Assembly: GCA_964036045.1 (NCBI GenBank)
Contig: OZ038382.1
Location: forward strand, 73,518,687-73,582,686
Direction of reading: 5' to 3'
Source of the DNA: Eutreptiella sp. 'Long Island Sound 2002'
Lineage: Eukaryota; Euglenozoa; Euglenophyceae; Eutreptiales; Eutreptiaceae
Length of the DNA stretch: 64,000 nucleotides
Below, piece by piece: positions 1 through 10,173 of the stretch. Below the pieces are notes generated by a model, which was not told the DNA's origin, searched no databases, and saw only the letters and a list, made by a program, of their open reading frames with translations. The stretch's first letter is position 1. Each line of letters starts with the position of its first letter. A program made the position numbers and the translations under genes.

Positions 1-388
1 GTTAGGACAAACGAGGGGGTGCACAAGGGTGAAATTGGTATGAATTCACGTGAATTCACGTGAAATTCGTACGAAATTCGTGCGAATTCGTGCGAATTTC
101 GTACGAATTCACGTGAACTCACGGCCGTGAATCGGCTACAGGCTTGTCGGCTTTCGGCACCTCTCGTTTTGGGCACGGTTCGGACATGATGGATGCTTTT
201 GGGGCGGGACCTTCATTGGATGATGCGTAACGAAGCTAGGGGAGGAAACTTGGCCCCTCAAATCCCTCGGAATGAACCAATAATATGGCATTTTCCCCCA
301 AAAACCTCAAAATTTGGGTAAATTCACGTGAAATTCACGCAATTATTCAAACGGCCACTTAACGGCCGTTCACGAAGGGTTCACACCA
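1..388 (-). mobile_element. End of a second D-family transposon (left copy)
   Basis: The sequence ends near 388 with an inverted copy of the D terminus (plus-strand TTCACGAAGGGTTCACA) and is about 90% similar to the first 390 bases inside D1 (7947-8340). It includes the sub-terminal clusters of AAATTCGTACGAATTT-like palindromes at about 40-130 and 310-350. The interior of the element lies left of the window, so no gene is visible. The mirror copy is at 42458-42898. Confidence 0.75.
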
Positions 389-480
389 TCAATTGGAGGA
401 GGCGACGTACGAGTCGGGGGCACTGGGGGTAGATGACATCGTGGGCTGGGCAGCCTCCCTCGACCCCTCCCCCGATGTCA
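389..480 (+). pseudogene. Exon fragment of a D-type dioxygenase gene
   Basis: These 92 bases read as about 30 codons closely matching the first exon of the D1 dioxygenase gene (minus strand 14480-14385). The shared segment runs from a QLEEATYES-like stretch to DPSPDV. It sits directly against the D-family terminus at 388 and opposite in sense to the H gene that follows. It is a fragment; its parent element cannot be identified here. Confidence 0.55.
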
Positions 481-1553
481 GGTACATGTTTGCGTTCTGC
501 ACGTGCTGCGCGTGCTGCGCGTTATGAAGCAACACGCGCAGCACGTATTGTGCCGCGCGGAGCGCTTCCGGAGAGAAACGTCCCCTCTGTAGACAATGGA
601 ATATCCCACCGATTCGCAGCGTGATAGCCCCCCTGCGTGCCCGGGCACACCTGCAGCGACTTGGACGGGGGGGAGGTGGTGAGGGGGATGAAAATGACGT
701 ACCATGCACTGCACTGACTGTTTCACTGACAGTGCAAAATCGCGGTGGGGGATCTGGAAACCCTTCCAGGGTTCTGCCTCCCACCGCTCGATGATCTTGG
801 GGCACAAGGCCTCAAGTCCCTCCGGCGGTGGGAGGGAGAACCCCAGCAGGGCCAGAACTGCCTGACAGAGGTCGTCCGGGAGCCGATGGGGGGCGCTGGA
901 GACCGTCGTCTGATATATAGCGCCCCCCACCTTCCCCGGGGGCCTGGAGGTCCACCTCCTTGAGCATCGACGGGTTGAGTTCCACCGTGGCGAGCTCCGC
1001 CAGTCTGGCCCACACATCCTCGGGGATGATGCGGTCATACTGGCGGTAGCCCGCCGCGGCAAAACCCTCCTCCGTGACGATGAGGGGGTTGGGGATGTCG
1101 TGGGTGGCAACGGGGTAGGAGTTGTGGAAGGAGGGGTGGGGGCAACCCATGCCAAGCATGGTGAACGGGGCGTCGGTGCTGTAGAGGGTGGGGTGGGTGA
1201 TGTCGGGGATGTGGGTGCGCAGGCGACGGTTGGTGGAGAACTCCGTGGGAGCTACCGCATCCCACGTCTGCACCTTCACCGTCTGGTACCGCACGACGGC
1301 GTCAGTGGCCGTGCGGTGCGTCTAGCCACTTTTTTTGACTGGATCCACCCACAGCCACTGCTCCTCCGGGTCGAGACCCTTAGGCGGCTTCTCCTGCAGC
1401 TCGAGAACGTTGACGAACTCTTTTGACGCTGCAGCAGTGCACAGCTTCAGGGTCTTGTTGAAGGCCTCAAGGGTGACTTGAGAAAGCTTCAACTCGACCG
1501 CGAGGGTCGTGGGGTACCGGCCCATCACGGCACAGCAGAACCTGCTAATAAGA
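481..1553 (-). pseudogene. 3' part of the H-element dioxygenase-like gene, cut by F1
   Basis: Read on the minus strand from 1553, this continues without a frame break from the segment ending at 20705, on the far side of F1, once F1 and one copy of its 2-bp GA duplication are left out. That segment ends in an ALTRR motif and this one resumes with VLISRFCCAV. Further on, RTHIPDITHPTLYST resembles the PDVTHPTFYST segment before the catalytic domain of the D1 2OG oxygenase, so a related N-terminal region is inferred. The HxD catalytic part is not seen. A TGA after the VDPVKKSG motif (about 1322) and several frame changes break it. About 480-690 is rich in GCGCAGCACG-like repeats and may be intronic. 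Confidence 0.55.
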
Positions 1554-1741
1554 CCCTGCGTGCGCGCTACAGGGTATTGCCGCGCGATGGCTCAGTGCGC
1601 ACTACAAAACTATAGCGCGCAGCATAGCGCGCGCTATGGCTCGGGGTCTTGGGTTTGTAACCCCATGTCCTAATAAGCAGGCCAAAAACGCCTATTTTTC
1701 TAAAGTTTCAGATGCTTCCGGCACCGCATGTGACGCTGTCA

Positions 1742-2897
1742 ATGTCAGGAAAGATTGCCAGCATTTTGGGCCCCCACTATGGGTGGTCCCTGTGGAAGAA
1801 CGAGGACCTTTTGGCGGACGTACCTAGTTGAGTTTTTTTGCTCAGGGTCTGCCGTCCAACGGTCTTTGTGGGCCAAGTTGGAAAAAAGGGTCCCCGTGTC
1901 TGAAGCAGAGAAGAAGCGTCGCAGGACCGAGGCTGCCAACGCCGTCACACCCCTGTCGGTGGTGGACTTGGTCCTGCTCCTGAAGATTCCAAGAAGAAGG
2001 TATTATTGCGCGCGCTTTGCATGTGACATTGCGCGCACTTCCGCTCATAGCACGCGCTTCGTTGACTTCTGCGCGCGCTACGTCCTCATGTTGCGCGCGC
2101 TATTTTCCTCAGGTACAAAGATTTGATTACTTGGACGAGAAGTAAGGTCCCCACACACCTTTTTTCTCTCCCGTCCTATGCTAGTTTCGCCACAGAATGG
2201 AACCAGCTTGCAAGTAGGCAGCATTTACAGGTTGCCGTGCACACAGATGGGGTCACAGTCTTTTCGCAGTGGCCCGTGCAGCACTTTTTTGACTATATAT
2301 TTTCCTTTGATTCCATTGCTTCCACCCTCCAGGTCTGGTTGTCACATTGCACTACAGGGGACGGCAGAGCCAGATGGGGAAGAGACTTGGTGCCTTCTAA
2401 AGGTTTGGGAGGACCCGGCCCCCCTCCTTGGGGGTGACATGAGGATGCACACAGCAGTGGTTGCCATGTACATACTACTGGGGGACATGTATGGCACAAT
2501 GTTTGAAGAGGGTGCATTGCAGGCTCCAGAGGTTGCCCAGGCTTTCCAGAGGTGGGTTTGTCCAGCAATAAGATCACCTTATATTAACTGGATGTTGCAA
2601 GATGCTACAGTCACTATTCAGGCCATAAGGCCCTATGGCCTAGGAATGTTTTCGGGGGATCTTTTGGATGGGAGCAACAGGGTGCTGAAGGACATTTGGT
2701 CCTCCTTTTGTGATAGAGGTGGGGGGGCAGGAACCCTGGTGTCGCGCCGCATTAAGATGTTCAGGCAGGTTAATGAGCGCCTGTTCCTGTACTTTGAAGT
2801 ACCAAGGTGGAATGGGACCTCCAGAAGCAACCTGTGCAATGCACAAAAATTGGCTGACGACGTTCGGGCATATTTTGCGGATGATGAACTGTGGTAG
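1742..2897 (+). pseudogene. F1 transposase, frameshifted and internally deleted
   Basis: The start at 1742 (MSGKIA) matches the F3 copy (minus strand, near 25902). Compared with F3, F1 has four extra bases (GTAC) near 1827, which shift the frame. It also lacks roughly 640 bp: the exon jumps near 2332 from the FSFDSI region to the GCHIALQG region. F1 alone keeps the C-terminal 180 or so residues, which F3 has lost. That part includes a GMFSGDLLDGSNRVLKDI segment that could carry the last catalytic acid of a DDE enzyme, and it ends in ADDELW. An intron at 2000-2112 is clear. The family is probably a distant member of the D-D-E group seen in A, D and I; assignment is by eye and tentative. Confidence 0.65.
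2000..2112 (+). repeat. Intron of the F1 transposase filled with F-family motifs
   Basis: The donor is AAGAAG|GTATTA and the acceptor is TTTTCCTCAG|GTACAAAG. Splicing joins the two coding frames in phase 2. Within 113 bp there are five GCGCGC(A/G)CT-type words, the same motif found at the ends of F. The same intron occurs in F3 (about 25,537-25,649) and in the right arm (about 40,740-40,852). Confidence 0.8.
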
Positions 2898-3173
2898 CGC
2901 GCGCTATTTGTGTTTTAGCGCGCGCTACATGCTATTTAGTGCGCGCAATGACCACTATCGCGCGCGCTATGTTGTTTTCAAGCGCCGGAACCCTTGAAAT
3001 CGCGATATATAATTGGAAGTAGCGTGGTATGACTACGCACTTCAAATGTTATCAACATAATGCAAGCGTGCACAGCAGAGGCTCAACGGCTTAACAAAAG
3101 CATAAATCTGAAACATGGAGTATGTTCGATTTTCGCCAACACTAGATCAGACTTGCAATACAAACGTAAGTGT
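2898..3173 (+). other. F1 sequence downstream of the transposase, up to the A insertion
   Basis: Positions 2896-2990 hold four GCGCGCGCTA palindromes just after the transposase stop. The rest, about 180 bp, has no gene. It ends in GT at 3172-3173, the duplicated target of element A. Confidence 0.6.
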
Positions 3174-3556
3174 TGGGATGCAGCGTTCTAGGGCGTGGTG
3201 CGGAACCCCTAGTTAGAACGCAATTTCTGGAACACCCACCTACCCTTAATTTTGGGGCAAACCACCTAAAAAAATGGATTCAGCACCCTCAAAAACCCCC
3301 CATCCCCTTTCTTTCCCCACATAACCCTCATTGTAGGGGTGGTTTTTGGGGGGGGGGGGTCAAAGAGTTAGAGCACGGTTAGAACAGAGTTAGAACGCAG
3401 TTAGAGCACCCTGCTCTAACTAGTTATCGCGCTAGTTATCGCGCGATAACTCAGTTATCGCGTAGTTATCGCGGGTAGTTATCGCGCACCCCTCCTCCAT
3501 CCCTCACTAGGACAAACAACAGAAAACACTTGGCACAAAGCATGTATGGTCTTTTT
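3174..3556. repeat. A left terminal region with motif cluster
   Basis: The terminal inverted repeat is followed by a purine/pyrimidine-biased stretch, a run of Gs near 3350, repeated GTTAGAGCA/GTTAGAACG words (3365-3420), and six TTATCGCG sites (3423-3490). The same order is kept in B (39290-39672) and in the MITE C (30020-30326), which suggests that these sequences are enough for mobilisation in trans. No gene is present. Confidence 0.75.
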
Positions 3557-5215
3557 TCATACAAAGTCATCAATGTCTGAGGCCTTGGCTGCCTCCAGCC
3601 CCAAAAGCCCTTGCTCCAGGGCGTTCATGGACATGCAATGGTGCATGTGGCGGAGGGACATACTTGGCCTCACCAAGGACCAACCCTTAAAACAATTTTT
3701 GAGCCTCCTCTTGTAAGGCCCATGCCGATACTCCGTTGGGATGGAGGAAAACTGAAAAATGTTCCTCCATTTCTCGGCAAAAAAGGTGGAATGTGCCAAG
3801 CACCAATGGATCCACCTGGTGGGGGACCAACCTGAGTCTCCCCACGCTTTTGACAATTTTGTGGTCAACGCACGGTGGCGTTCCACTTGGGTTAGAGTGT
3901 ACAACTCCCTCACCCTCCAAAGCTCATACAAACCCTCAATGCATTTCACCATGACATGCACAACAACCCATAACATAGGTCCCCCAGGGGTCCTCACTGT
4001 GGGGACATGCTCTTTGAGGCATTCCACAAATTGCCTTTGGAAGGGGGGGGAGGGTAGGAAAACTTTGGTGCTGGTTAGATCGAAATCTTTTTCTGTGGCC
4101 CTCGAGGCCGAAGGGAGGCGTTCCCTAAGAGGGATGCCTGAGGTCTCATCCTTGAGGGCTTGTTTGAAGGCCTGCAAAGCTGCAAGAGCTTGGGCCTTAC
4201 CAGGGGTACCAGGGGGGAGGGCCTGAAGGGTGGTCTCAATGCGCTTTGCAATGCCGTTTAGGATGCGGCATGCTGCATGTTGGTAGTCCCCCGGCCGCCT
4301 ATCAGGGGTCACACTTCTCAAGAATGACCCCCATCTTGAGGTGGACTCCACCCCCCTTTGCTCAACAATCCCATTGGGGTCTTTGCACAACCAACACTTA
4401 GACCCAGCCCCCCCCATTGCTTGCATCCCCTTCCCATCCCCTGTCAAAATGACAGTGCAAGTCAAAAATTGGTTTTGAAAGAGGACAACGTCCTCTTCCA
4501 CATCCCTCACCTCTTGGTTGAGGTTGGCGGAGATGTCCAGGCTTCTCAAAAAAGCCTGTTCATCCCCGCCATCCATGCAAAACCATGAGGCCCATAGCTT
4601 CACCTTCGAAGCATATTTTGCCCCCCCCCATACATTAACCCATACATCCGCACGGGTAGAGGATGCCTTCCACAAGGAAGTCGCATCAACTGAAAGAACA
4701 ATAATGGCAACGCCACTAGGGGGGGGTTTCCCAATAACTCGGGCCATAGATATTGCATTTTGCACAATTGATTGCAAAGGCACATGGGCAGCTGCCCTAT
4801 TGCGGCCTGTGGTAGACTTTACAATGGTGGTTTGGGGAAAGTAGGGCATGATCCGTTGCCGAACGGTCCTTAGGTCCCGTTGTGTGCAACGGCGGGGCAT
4901 TCGCAAAAGGGCCCGTTCGGAGAGATGCATGCTGCATGCCATGCGTAGCATGCTCAGGGCCTCATGCTCCTGAGCTGTTAATGCAAGATGGCCGCCAAGT
5001 GGGCCAGACAGGGCAGTGCACGCCCCACCACTTAAACAAACTTCGCCTTTGGTGTTGGTGCCACACACGACGTCTCGGTCACCCAATAGAACTCGCACCA
5101 GCCGCTGAACCGCCTTCAAACGCCGCCGCCGGGCCTTGGGGCACTGCAGATCGGTGTACCGCCGCAGGTTGGCTGTGTTGAGAGCCCGCAGGGCCTCATT
5201 GACAGCATTGTCCAT
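3557..5215 (-). CDS. A transposase (D-D-CxxC-E family), intact
   Basis: The start was set at the first internal ATG (5215), giving about 552 residues; a longer open frame begins at 5278 inside what may be a 5' intron ending TTTCGCGCCCAG. Visible landmarks are D177 in VLSVDATSLWKAS, D260 in ILTGDGKG, C274 and C277 in the KCWLCKD motif, a DYQHAACRILNGI segment, and E495 in PTEYRHGPYKRRLK. The same landmarks, with the same 83-residue D-D spacing, occur in the I transposase, and the layout recurs in D1. This suggests an RNase-H-fold cut-and-paste transposase of KDZ or CACTA/Plavaka-like type; I cannot choose between them. B carries an almost identical copy. It probably acts on the TGGGATGC ends and the TTATCGCG clusters. 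Confidence 0.75.
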   Translation of the reverse strand: MDNAVNEALRALNTANLRRYTDLQCPKARRRRLKAVQRLVRVLLGDRDVVCGTNTKGEVCLSGGACTALSGPLGGHLALTAQEHEALSMLRMACSMHLSERALLRMPRRCTQRDLRTVRQRIMPYFPQTTIVKSTTGRNRAAAHVPLQSIVQNAISMARVIGKPPPSGVAIIVLSVDATSLWKASSTRADVWVNVWGGAKYASKVKLWASWFCMDGGDEQAFLRSLDISANLNQEVRDVEEDVVLFQNQFLTCTVILTGDGKGMQAMGGAGSKCWLCKDPNGIVEQRGVESTSRWGSFLRSVTPDRRPGDYQHAACRILNGIAKRIETTLQALPPGTPGKAQALAALQAFKQALKDETSGIPLRERLPSASRATEKDFDLTSTKVFLPSPPFQRQFVECLKEHVPTVRTPGGPMLWVVVHVMVKCIEGLYELWRVRELYTLTQVERHRALTTKLSKAWGDSGWSPTRWIHWCLAHSTFFAEKWRNIFQFSSIPTEYRHGPYKRRLKNCFKGWSLVRPSMSLRHMHHCMSMNALEQGLLGLEAAKASDIDDFV

Positions 5216-5612
5216 GAAGAATAAGAGGACCTGGGCGCGAAATGAGGGAGGGTTTTGAAGCAAGGGCCCAAAAAACACATGCGATAACCCACGCGATAAC
5301 CCCCGCGATAACTAGGTTATCGCGCGATAACCCCCGCGATAACCCCCCGCGATAACTAGTTAGAGCGCGATAACCCCCCGCGATAACTAGTTAGAGCACC
5401 CAGTTAGAGCGCGATAACCCCCGCGATAACTAGTTAGAGCAGGGGTTAGTGCGCACTAACTGGTGGTGTTAGAGCAAGCGTTGGGCACCCTAAAACCTTC
5501 ACAAACGTTGATATTGCACCCAGGAAACCTTGGAGATGTCAACAATGTGCAGGCACGGGGTACATGGCGCCACAATCACAAATTCAAATCAGTCAAATGG
5601 ACATGTTCCGGG
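5216..5612. repeat. Spacer between dioxygenase and transposase with TTATCGCG cluster
   Basis: About 180 bp (5280-5460) consist of GCGATAACC, CGCGATAACTAGTTAGAGC and related words, including the palindrome TTATCGCGCGATAA. It lies just upstream of the transposase start and may hold its promoter or a 5' intron. From 5461 to 5612 nothing is recognised. Confidence 0.6.
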
Positions 5613-6323
5613 CTAGTTGCCCCTCCTCAGAGTCCACAGAGTACAGTAATAGAAATAGTGAACAATAATCGAATCACAAATAACACTAGCTGGAGGGGTT
5701 AGAGGAAGCATTGGGCACCCTAAAACCCATGGACAGCAGCTGCTGCCGCCACACAGGCGTGCAGTGCAGAACCCCCCCCCCGCACTATAAAAAATCACGC
5801 TCCATCGCTCGCCCTCCCATGGCAATGGAGCGTGTAGTGCCCTGGTGTTGAACAACACCGGGGCTTGGGGGGTGGCGGTGCATGCCCAACCCTCCACCAC
5901 CCTACCCTTGCACACACGGGTGTGCCGCTTTTTTTCCCTCAAGGAGGGATTCAGCAGGCCACCACTCTCCACCCAAAACTCACCCCCCGTGAAAGACCCC
6001 ACACACACAATAAGCGCCATGGGCGCCCCATCCCGCAAATGGGAGTGGAGGCCCATGGTGTCCGTCCCTTGGGGGCGAACAATTTGGATGCTACACCATG
6101 TGAACCATGGTGGAGCATTGGAGGTGCAATACCCATTGAGGTCTGCTACCAAGGGGGTGAGGGCAGGCCTGAGGGTAGCAGCGGCCATGTGGGTCGCCCT
6201 AAAATTAGAGGGGTTGGGGTTTCCACTTCCCACGAGGCCAAAGTGGCACATGTCCACTTGGGCCCCATATCGCTCCTCCCCACGAAAAATGCCCTTGGGC
6301 AACCCCTTGAGAAAATCCACTAG
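5613..6323 (-). CDS. Second 2OG/Fe(II) oxygenase domain of A, in frame after a UGA
   Basis: The domain reads in the same frame as the coiled-coil part upstream, immediately after TGA (6326-6324) and CTA. An independent start would be GTG at 6320. Family marks are a GLHSHLRD segment (iron-binding H and D, with one extra residue against the HKHQD of the E homologue), FTGGEFWVE, and RALHAPLPWEGERWSVIFY with the distal H and the 2OG-binding R. It resembles TET/JBP-like small oxygenases, which oxidise methylated bases, but the substrate is unknown. The left copy has a 10-C run near 5772 where the right copy has 8, so its last 40 or so residues are frameshifted. The right copy (36530-37161) is the better version. 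Confidence 0.72.
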   Translation of the reverse strand, partial: LVDFLKGLPKGIFRGEERYGAQVDMCHFGLVGSGNPNPSNFRATHMAAATLRPALTPLVADLNGYCTSNAPPWFTWCSIQIVRPQGTDTMGLHSHLRDGAPMALIVCVGSFTGGEFWVESGGLLNPSLREKKRHTRVCKGRVVEGWACTATPQAPVLFNTRALHAPLPWEGERWSVIFYSAGGGFCTARLCGGSSCCPWVLGCPMLPLTPPASVICDSIIVHYFYYCTLWTLRRGN

Positions 6324-7946
6324 TCATTGGCTCCCACTCCTACTCCCGCTACCCTGACTCTGCAACCCTTGCGGCGCCAGCCCCTGCTGGGCCTGCTGCG
6401 CCCCGAAGGAGGCACAGAGGGTGGAGGTGAGGCTGCGCACCTGCGCCTCAGCCACCCCCAAGCGCTGCCCAAGGTCATACCCCTCCTCCGCTGCCCCTCC
6501 ACCTCCACCCTAAGCTGGGCCACCTCCACCTCCGCCTTCCGCCTCCCCTCCTGGGCCTCCCTCAGGGCCTCCCTCATCGCCTCCACCTCCTCCCCCCTCT
6601 TGGCGGCCAGGTTGAGGGCCTGGTCCAGGGCACGCTGGGTGTTGCCCTGGGCCTTTTCGGCCTTTGCCAAGGCCGACTTGTGGTCGGCCGACCGACCCTT
6701 GGCCAGTGCGGCCTCGACCCCCGTGGCGGCCGCCTGCTCCACCAAAACCTGGCAAGCGTCCGTCACGTGGGTGGCCACACTGGCCCCCAAGGCCCCCACG
6801 TCCAGGGCCTCATGGGGGGGCTGGGCTGCCGCCACCTTTGCCACCTTCGATGGCTTGGGGGAGGGCTTGGGGGCGGGGGTTTGGCCCTTACCCCTAAGGG
6901 GGGGGGGGGCATCCGGCTCAACCACCACCACGTCTGGTCCCCGCTTCGTCTGGCCTTTTCCCGGCCTCCCCCCCTTGGGTGCATACTGCCGAACCCAATC
7001 GGCAGTGGCGTCCACCACAGAAGGGGGGGGGTCATACCCACCAACCTGGTGGATGTCCCCCCCCCTGTGCAGCTTCTGCCACACTTCCCTCCCCGTATAC
7101 TCCCCCTCCCACAAAAAACACACCCTCAAAAGGAAATAAGATTTCCTTTGGGGGGGGTCGCTCATCCCAAACAAACACAAAAAAGCCGCAACCGTTTCCC
7201 CCTCTGCGGCTTGCGGCCACTTGGCCGTTTCCCCCCCAACCCACACATAGGAGGGGAGGGTGAGGTTGGTCTTCCTCTCCACCCCCCCCTCCTTCTCTGT
7301 GATGGTGACCTGCCGGTACCATCCCGTCCCCCCCATCCTGCAAGCCTCATCCCCAAGCTCCCCAAACCGCCACGACGCCCCCTCCGGCAGCCTCTTCTCC
7401 CCCTCCAGCTCCAACCGGGCCGCCACCGGCTTGGCGGGCCGTGCCCCCGCTGCTTCTGCCGCTCCGCCTGCTGCGTCGGCTGCCTGGGCGTCGTCCTTGA
7501 CGAAGATGCGGGGCAGCTGCAAGATGGTAGCCTGAAAAAAACAAAAGAAACAAAAAAAAAACACGCGATAACCCGCGCGATAACCCCCGCGATAACTAGG
7601 TTATCGCGCGATAACCCCCGCGATAACCCCCCGCGATAACCCCGCGATAACTAGTTAGAACGCGATAACCTAGCGCGATAACTAGTTAGAGCACCTAGTT
7701 AGAACGCGATAACCTAGCGCGATAACTAGTTAGAGCAGGGGTTAGAGCAGGGTGTTGTGGGAAGTTTTCACACCTGGTGACATGGACACATGCCTTGGCC
7801 CTCCTTCTTGGCGTCGTCCAGCACCAGGCCCAGCCTCCGCAGCCACACGAAGTCCGTGACGGCCGCATACTCCCCCACCTGCCGCCACTCCACCACCTGG
7901 GCCACCCCCTCCTGCTCAGGGGCCACCCTTGCCACTCCCCCATACA
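6324..7946 (-). CDS. A accessory protein: middle domain and coiled coil (3' exons of the composite gene)
   Basis: One exon (7946-7774) ends in CPCHQ and is spliced in phase 0 over 7773-7532 to the next (7531-6324), which begins ATILQLPRIFVKDD. The middle has a VWVGGETAKWPQ...FLWEGEYTGREVWQKLHRG segment I do not recognise. It is followed by a basic/proline-rich linker and then a long heptad-rich coiled coil (about 6850-6440). A one-base deletion near 6481 shifts the frame compared with B, where the coiled coil runs on to GSRSGSQ and TGA. The 5' continuation of this exon lies beyond D1 at 14961. This is probably a nuclear oligomeric partner of the fused oxygenases; its function is inferred only from architecture. 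Confidence 0.6.
7532..7773 (-). repeat. Intron of the A composite gene filled with A-family motifs
   Basis: The donor is CACCAG|GTGTGAAAAC and the acceptor is TTTTTTTCAG|GCTACC, and both exons keep frame (phase 0). About 185 of the 242 bases are TTATCGCG, TTATCGCGCGATAA and CTAACTAGTTATCGCG words, identical to those at the ends of the element. Confidence 0.85.
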
Positions 7947-8408
7947 TGTACCCTTCGTGAACGGCCGTTAAGTGGCCGTTTGAATAATTGCGTGAATTTC
8001 ACGTGAATTTACCCAAAATTTGAGGTTTTTGGGGGAAAATGCCATATTCTTGGTTCATTTCAAGGGCTTTGAGGGGCCAAAATTCCTCCCCTAGCTTTGT
8101 TACGCATCATCCAATGAAAGTCCCGCCCCAAAAGCATGCATCATGCCCGCACCGTGCCCAAAACGAGAGGTGCCGGAACCCGGCAAGCCTGTAGCCGATT
8201 CACAGCCGTGAATTCACGTGAATTCACGTGAAATTCGTACGAATTTCGTACGAATTTCGTACGAATTTCACGTGAATTCACGTGAATTCACGTGAATTTA
8301 CACAAATGTTACCCGTGTGCACCCCCTGATTTGTCCTCACACCCCTAGTAAGCCCCCCAGCATGCACCCCGGTCACAGGCAACAATGGTCTGGGTTCGTA
8401 AGGTCATC
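7947..8408. repeat. D1 left terminal region
   Basis: The terminal repeat is followed by CGTGAATTTCACG words and, at about 8210-8310, a cluster of ACGTGAATTCACGTG and AAATTCGTACGAATTT palindromes. The rest matches 1-388 and 42458-42898 at roughly 90%. No gene is present. Confidence 0.7.
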
Positions 8409-10173
8409 TCATGTCCGTCTCTTGCGGCACCGGAACCGCCGCTGTAGAGTCTGAAGGTGCTGCATGTCGGTTAGAAGCCGTCTTCTTGTGCGGCTTGCAT
8501 ACGTTTGTACACTTATGGGCCCTTGCCCATGTTGAGCCCTTTTGGTCGCATCCCACCCATGCAACCAAAGGCTATCGTCAATGGTGTGGTTGTCCACAAC
8601 CACTTGCACCCCTAGTCTCCCCCGGAGGAGGCTTAGGCCCCCGCTGTTGCGCAACATGCGCTTCAGCCTCCGGTGACTTCCCTCCATGGCAAAGCAGGAG
8701 AACTTTGACAAGATTCTCCACTTCTTTGCAAAATAATACATGTGGTCGATCCAAAGATGCGTCCACAGAAGTTTGCCCCACTGGAGCTCATTGTGGGCAG
8801 CGCCCATGGCTATGCTATGGTTCCGGAGCCGCCCCAAGTCGGCCCCGGAGAACCATGCGGAACGCCACGCGTATACACACATGCTTGCAAAATTCTCCCA
8901 CCACGTTTTGCACACCGACTCCCAAATTTTTTCCCCCTACTTGATGCTGCCTGACACTAGGCTGCTCTAGGCAAGCATCTATTATCTTCTCCCAACCCTT
9001 ATTGCGCATGAAATGGATGGCAGCAGCACACTCCATCCTCACCTTCCCCTTGCTGTTTGCCTTGTCATTATTTAATGAGGCACGGCTGCAAGTTCGTGCA
9101 GCAAGCCGTGCCTCATCTAAAACCGGTTGCAGCATGGTGCGTGCCACAGTGGCCGGTGCATTCCCTGTCAATTGTACAACTAGGTCCCGTGTCCCGTTGA
9201 CTGCACACAACAGGACACGAAGGACCCCATGGAGGCCATAATCAGGCACTCGCCTATCACTCATAATGGTCCTATATATAGCACTTATGGCAACGGCTGG
9301 TTCCCAGTTGCCGTCTATCGCACTTGCTGTGCCAAAGGTAGCAAGGCACAGAGCACGGTTACGCATGCAGACCCAACACACAGTGGCACCAGGGGATTCG
9401 ACCTTCCAGTTTTGGCAGCCGGCCATGAGCACCTGTGCCTTACCATCTGCACACAGAAAAAAAAGGGACTGCCTATCGGTCCGTGCCGTATCCTTAAAAC
9501 TTACGGTTGCGGCCTTGCGCAACTCATCATCAAAATCAATTTCCTGGGAGGCCGCGTAGAGGGTGTCCCACTTTTCACTGCCCCCTAGTAGCCACCAACT
9601 AGATAGTTGGTTGGGGCTGGCGGTGCCACCAAGCGTGCAATGGACGTACGAGGCCTCATGCCTCGATGTACCGTCCACCGCAATAGGCAACCAATGCAGC
9701 CGTCGGTCCCCGGGCTGCATGATGGCCGAGGGTGGTGGTGGTCGACACTTGAATAGGTGGGCGATGCGGTCAGGTAGGTAGCAGGCCGCACCATTGATGG
9801 CCGTGTCGTCACCCGTATAGGCAGTAAACGCCCGGGACTCCGGCAACGCTAGCTGCCGGAGCATGCCGTACACCTGGTCCCATACCACACCGTACGTCAT
9901 GCTCCCCACCAGGTACCGGGACTCTGTCCTAGAGAGGTGCAATGACCGGATCCTCCACACGGCCATAATCAACCTCTCCTCCTGGGTGGGCTCGGGCTGG
10001 ACGGTGGTTACAATTCTTGTTTCGGGGGTGAGCACTATTTGCCCCGTGTCGGGCAGGTACTTGACCGTGTAGGGTGCTGCAAGCTCCTTGGAAACAACCT
10101 CCTGGAGCTCTTGTACGCGCCGCCTGCGTGTACGATCCGCTACCAGATGGAATGGCTCCTTGGGCCGTGGCAT
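8409..10173 (-). pseudogene. D1 transposase with one frameshift
   Basis: The start is ATG 10173 (MPRPKEP). D167 lies in PIAVDGTSRHEAS, D243 in FLCADGKAQVLMAG, C266 and C269 in TVCWVCM, followed by PDYGLHGVLRVLL. The frame changes near 8930 (GGGGGAAAAAATTTGGG), and the last 168 residues follow in another frame with THLWIDHMYYFAKKW and the acidic residue in CFAMEGSHRRLKRML. The order of landmarks equals that of the A and I transposases. The C-terminus is strongly basic. A one-base shift in a homopolymer stretch could be a sequencing error or real decay. Confidence 0.72.

Larger units (their letters stand above)
1..6530. repeat. Left arm of a 6.5-kb inverted repeat
   Basis: The first 60 bases are the exact reverse complement of 42786-42845, and the relationship continues to about 6530, opposite 36315. 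The arm carries a D-family end, part of the H dioxygenase gene, the left part of F1, and the left part of element A with its transposase and second dioxygenase. The two transposase copies differ by only about five residues in 573, so the duplication is recent. The left arm is cut by the window edge, so its true extent is unknown. Confidence 0.93.

Noticed and set aside
6327-7639. Plus-strand frames across 6327-7639 as genes
   Set aside because: They are antisense to the spliced A composite gene, whose phase-matched intron supports the minus strand.
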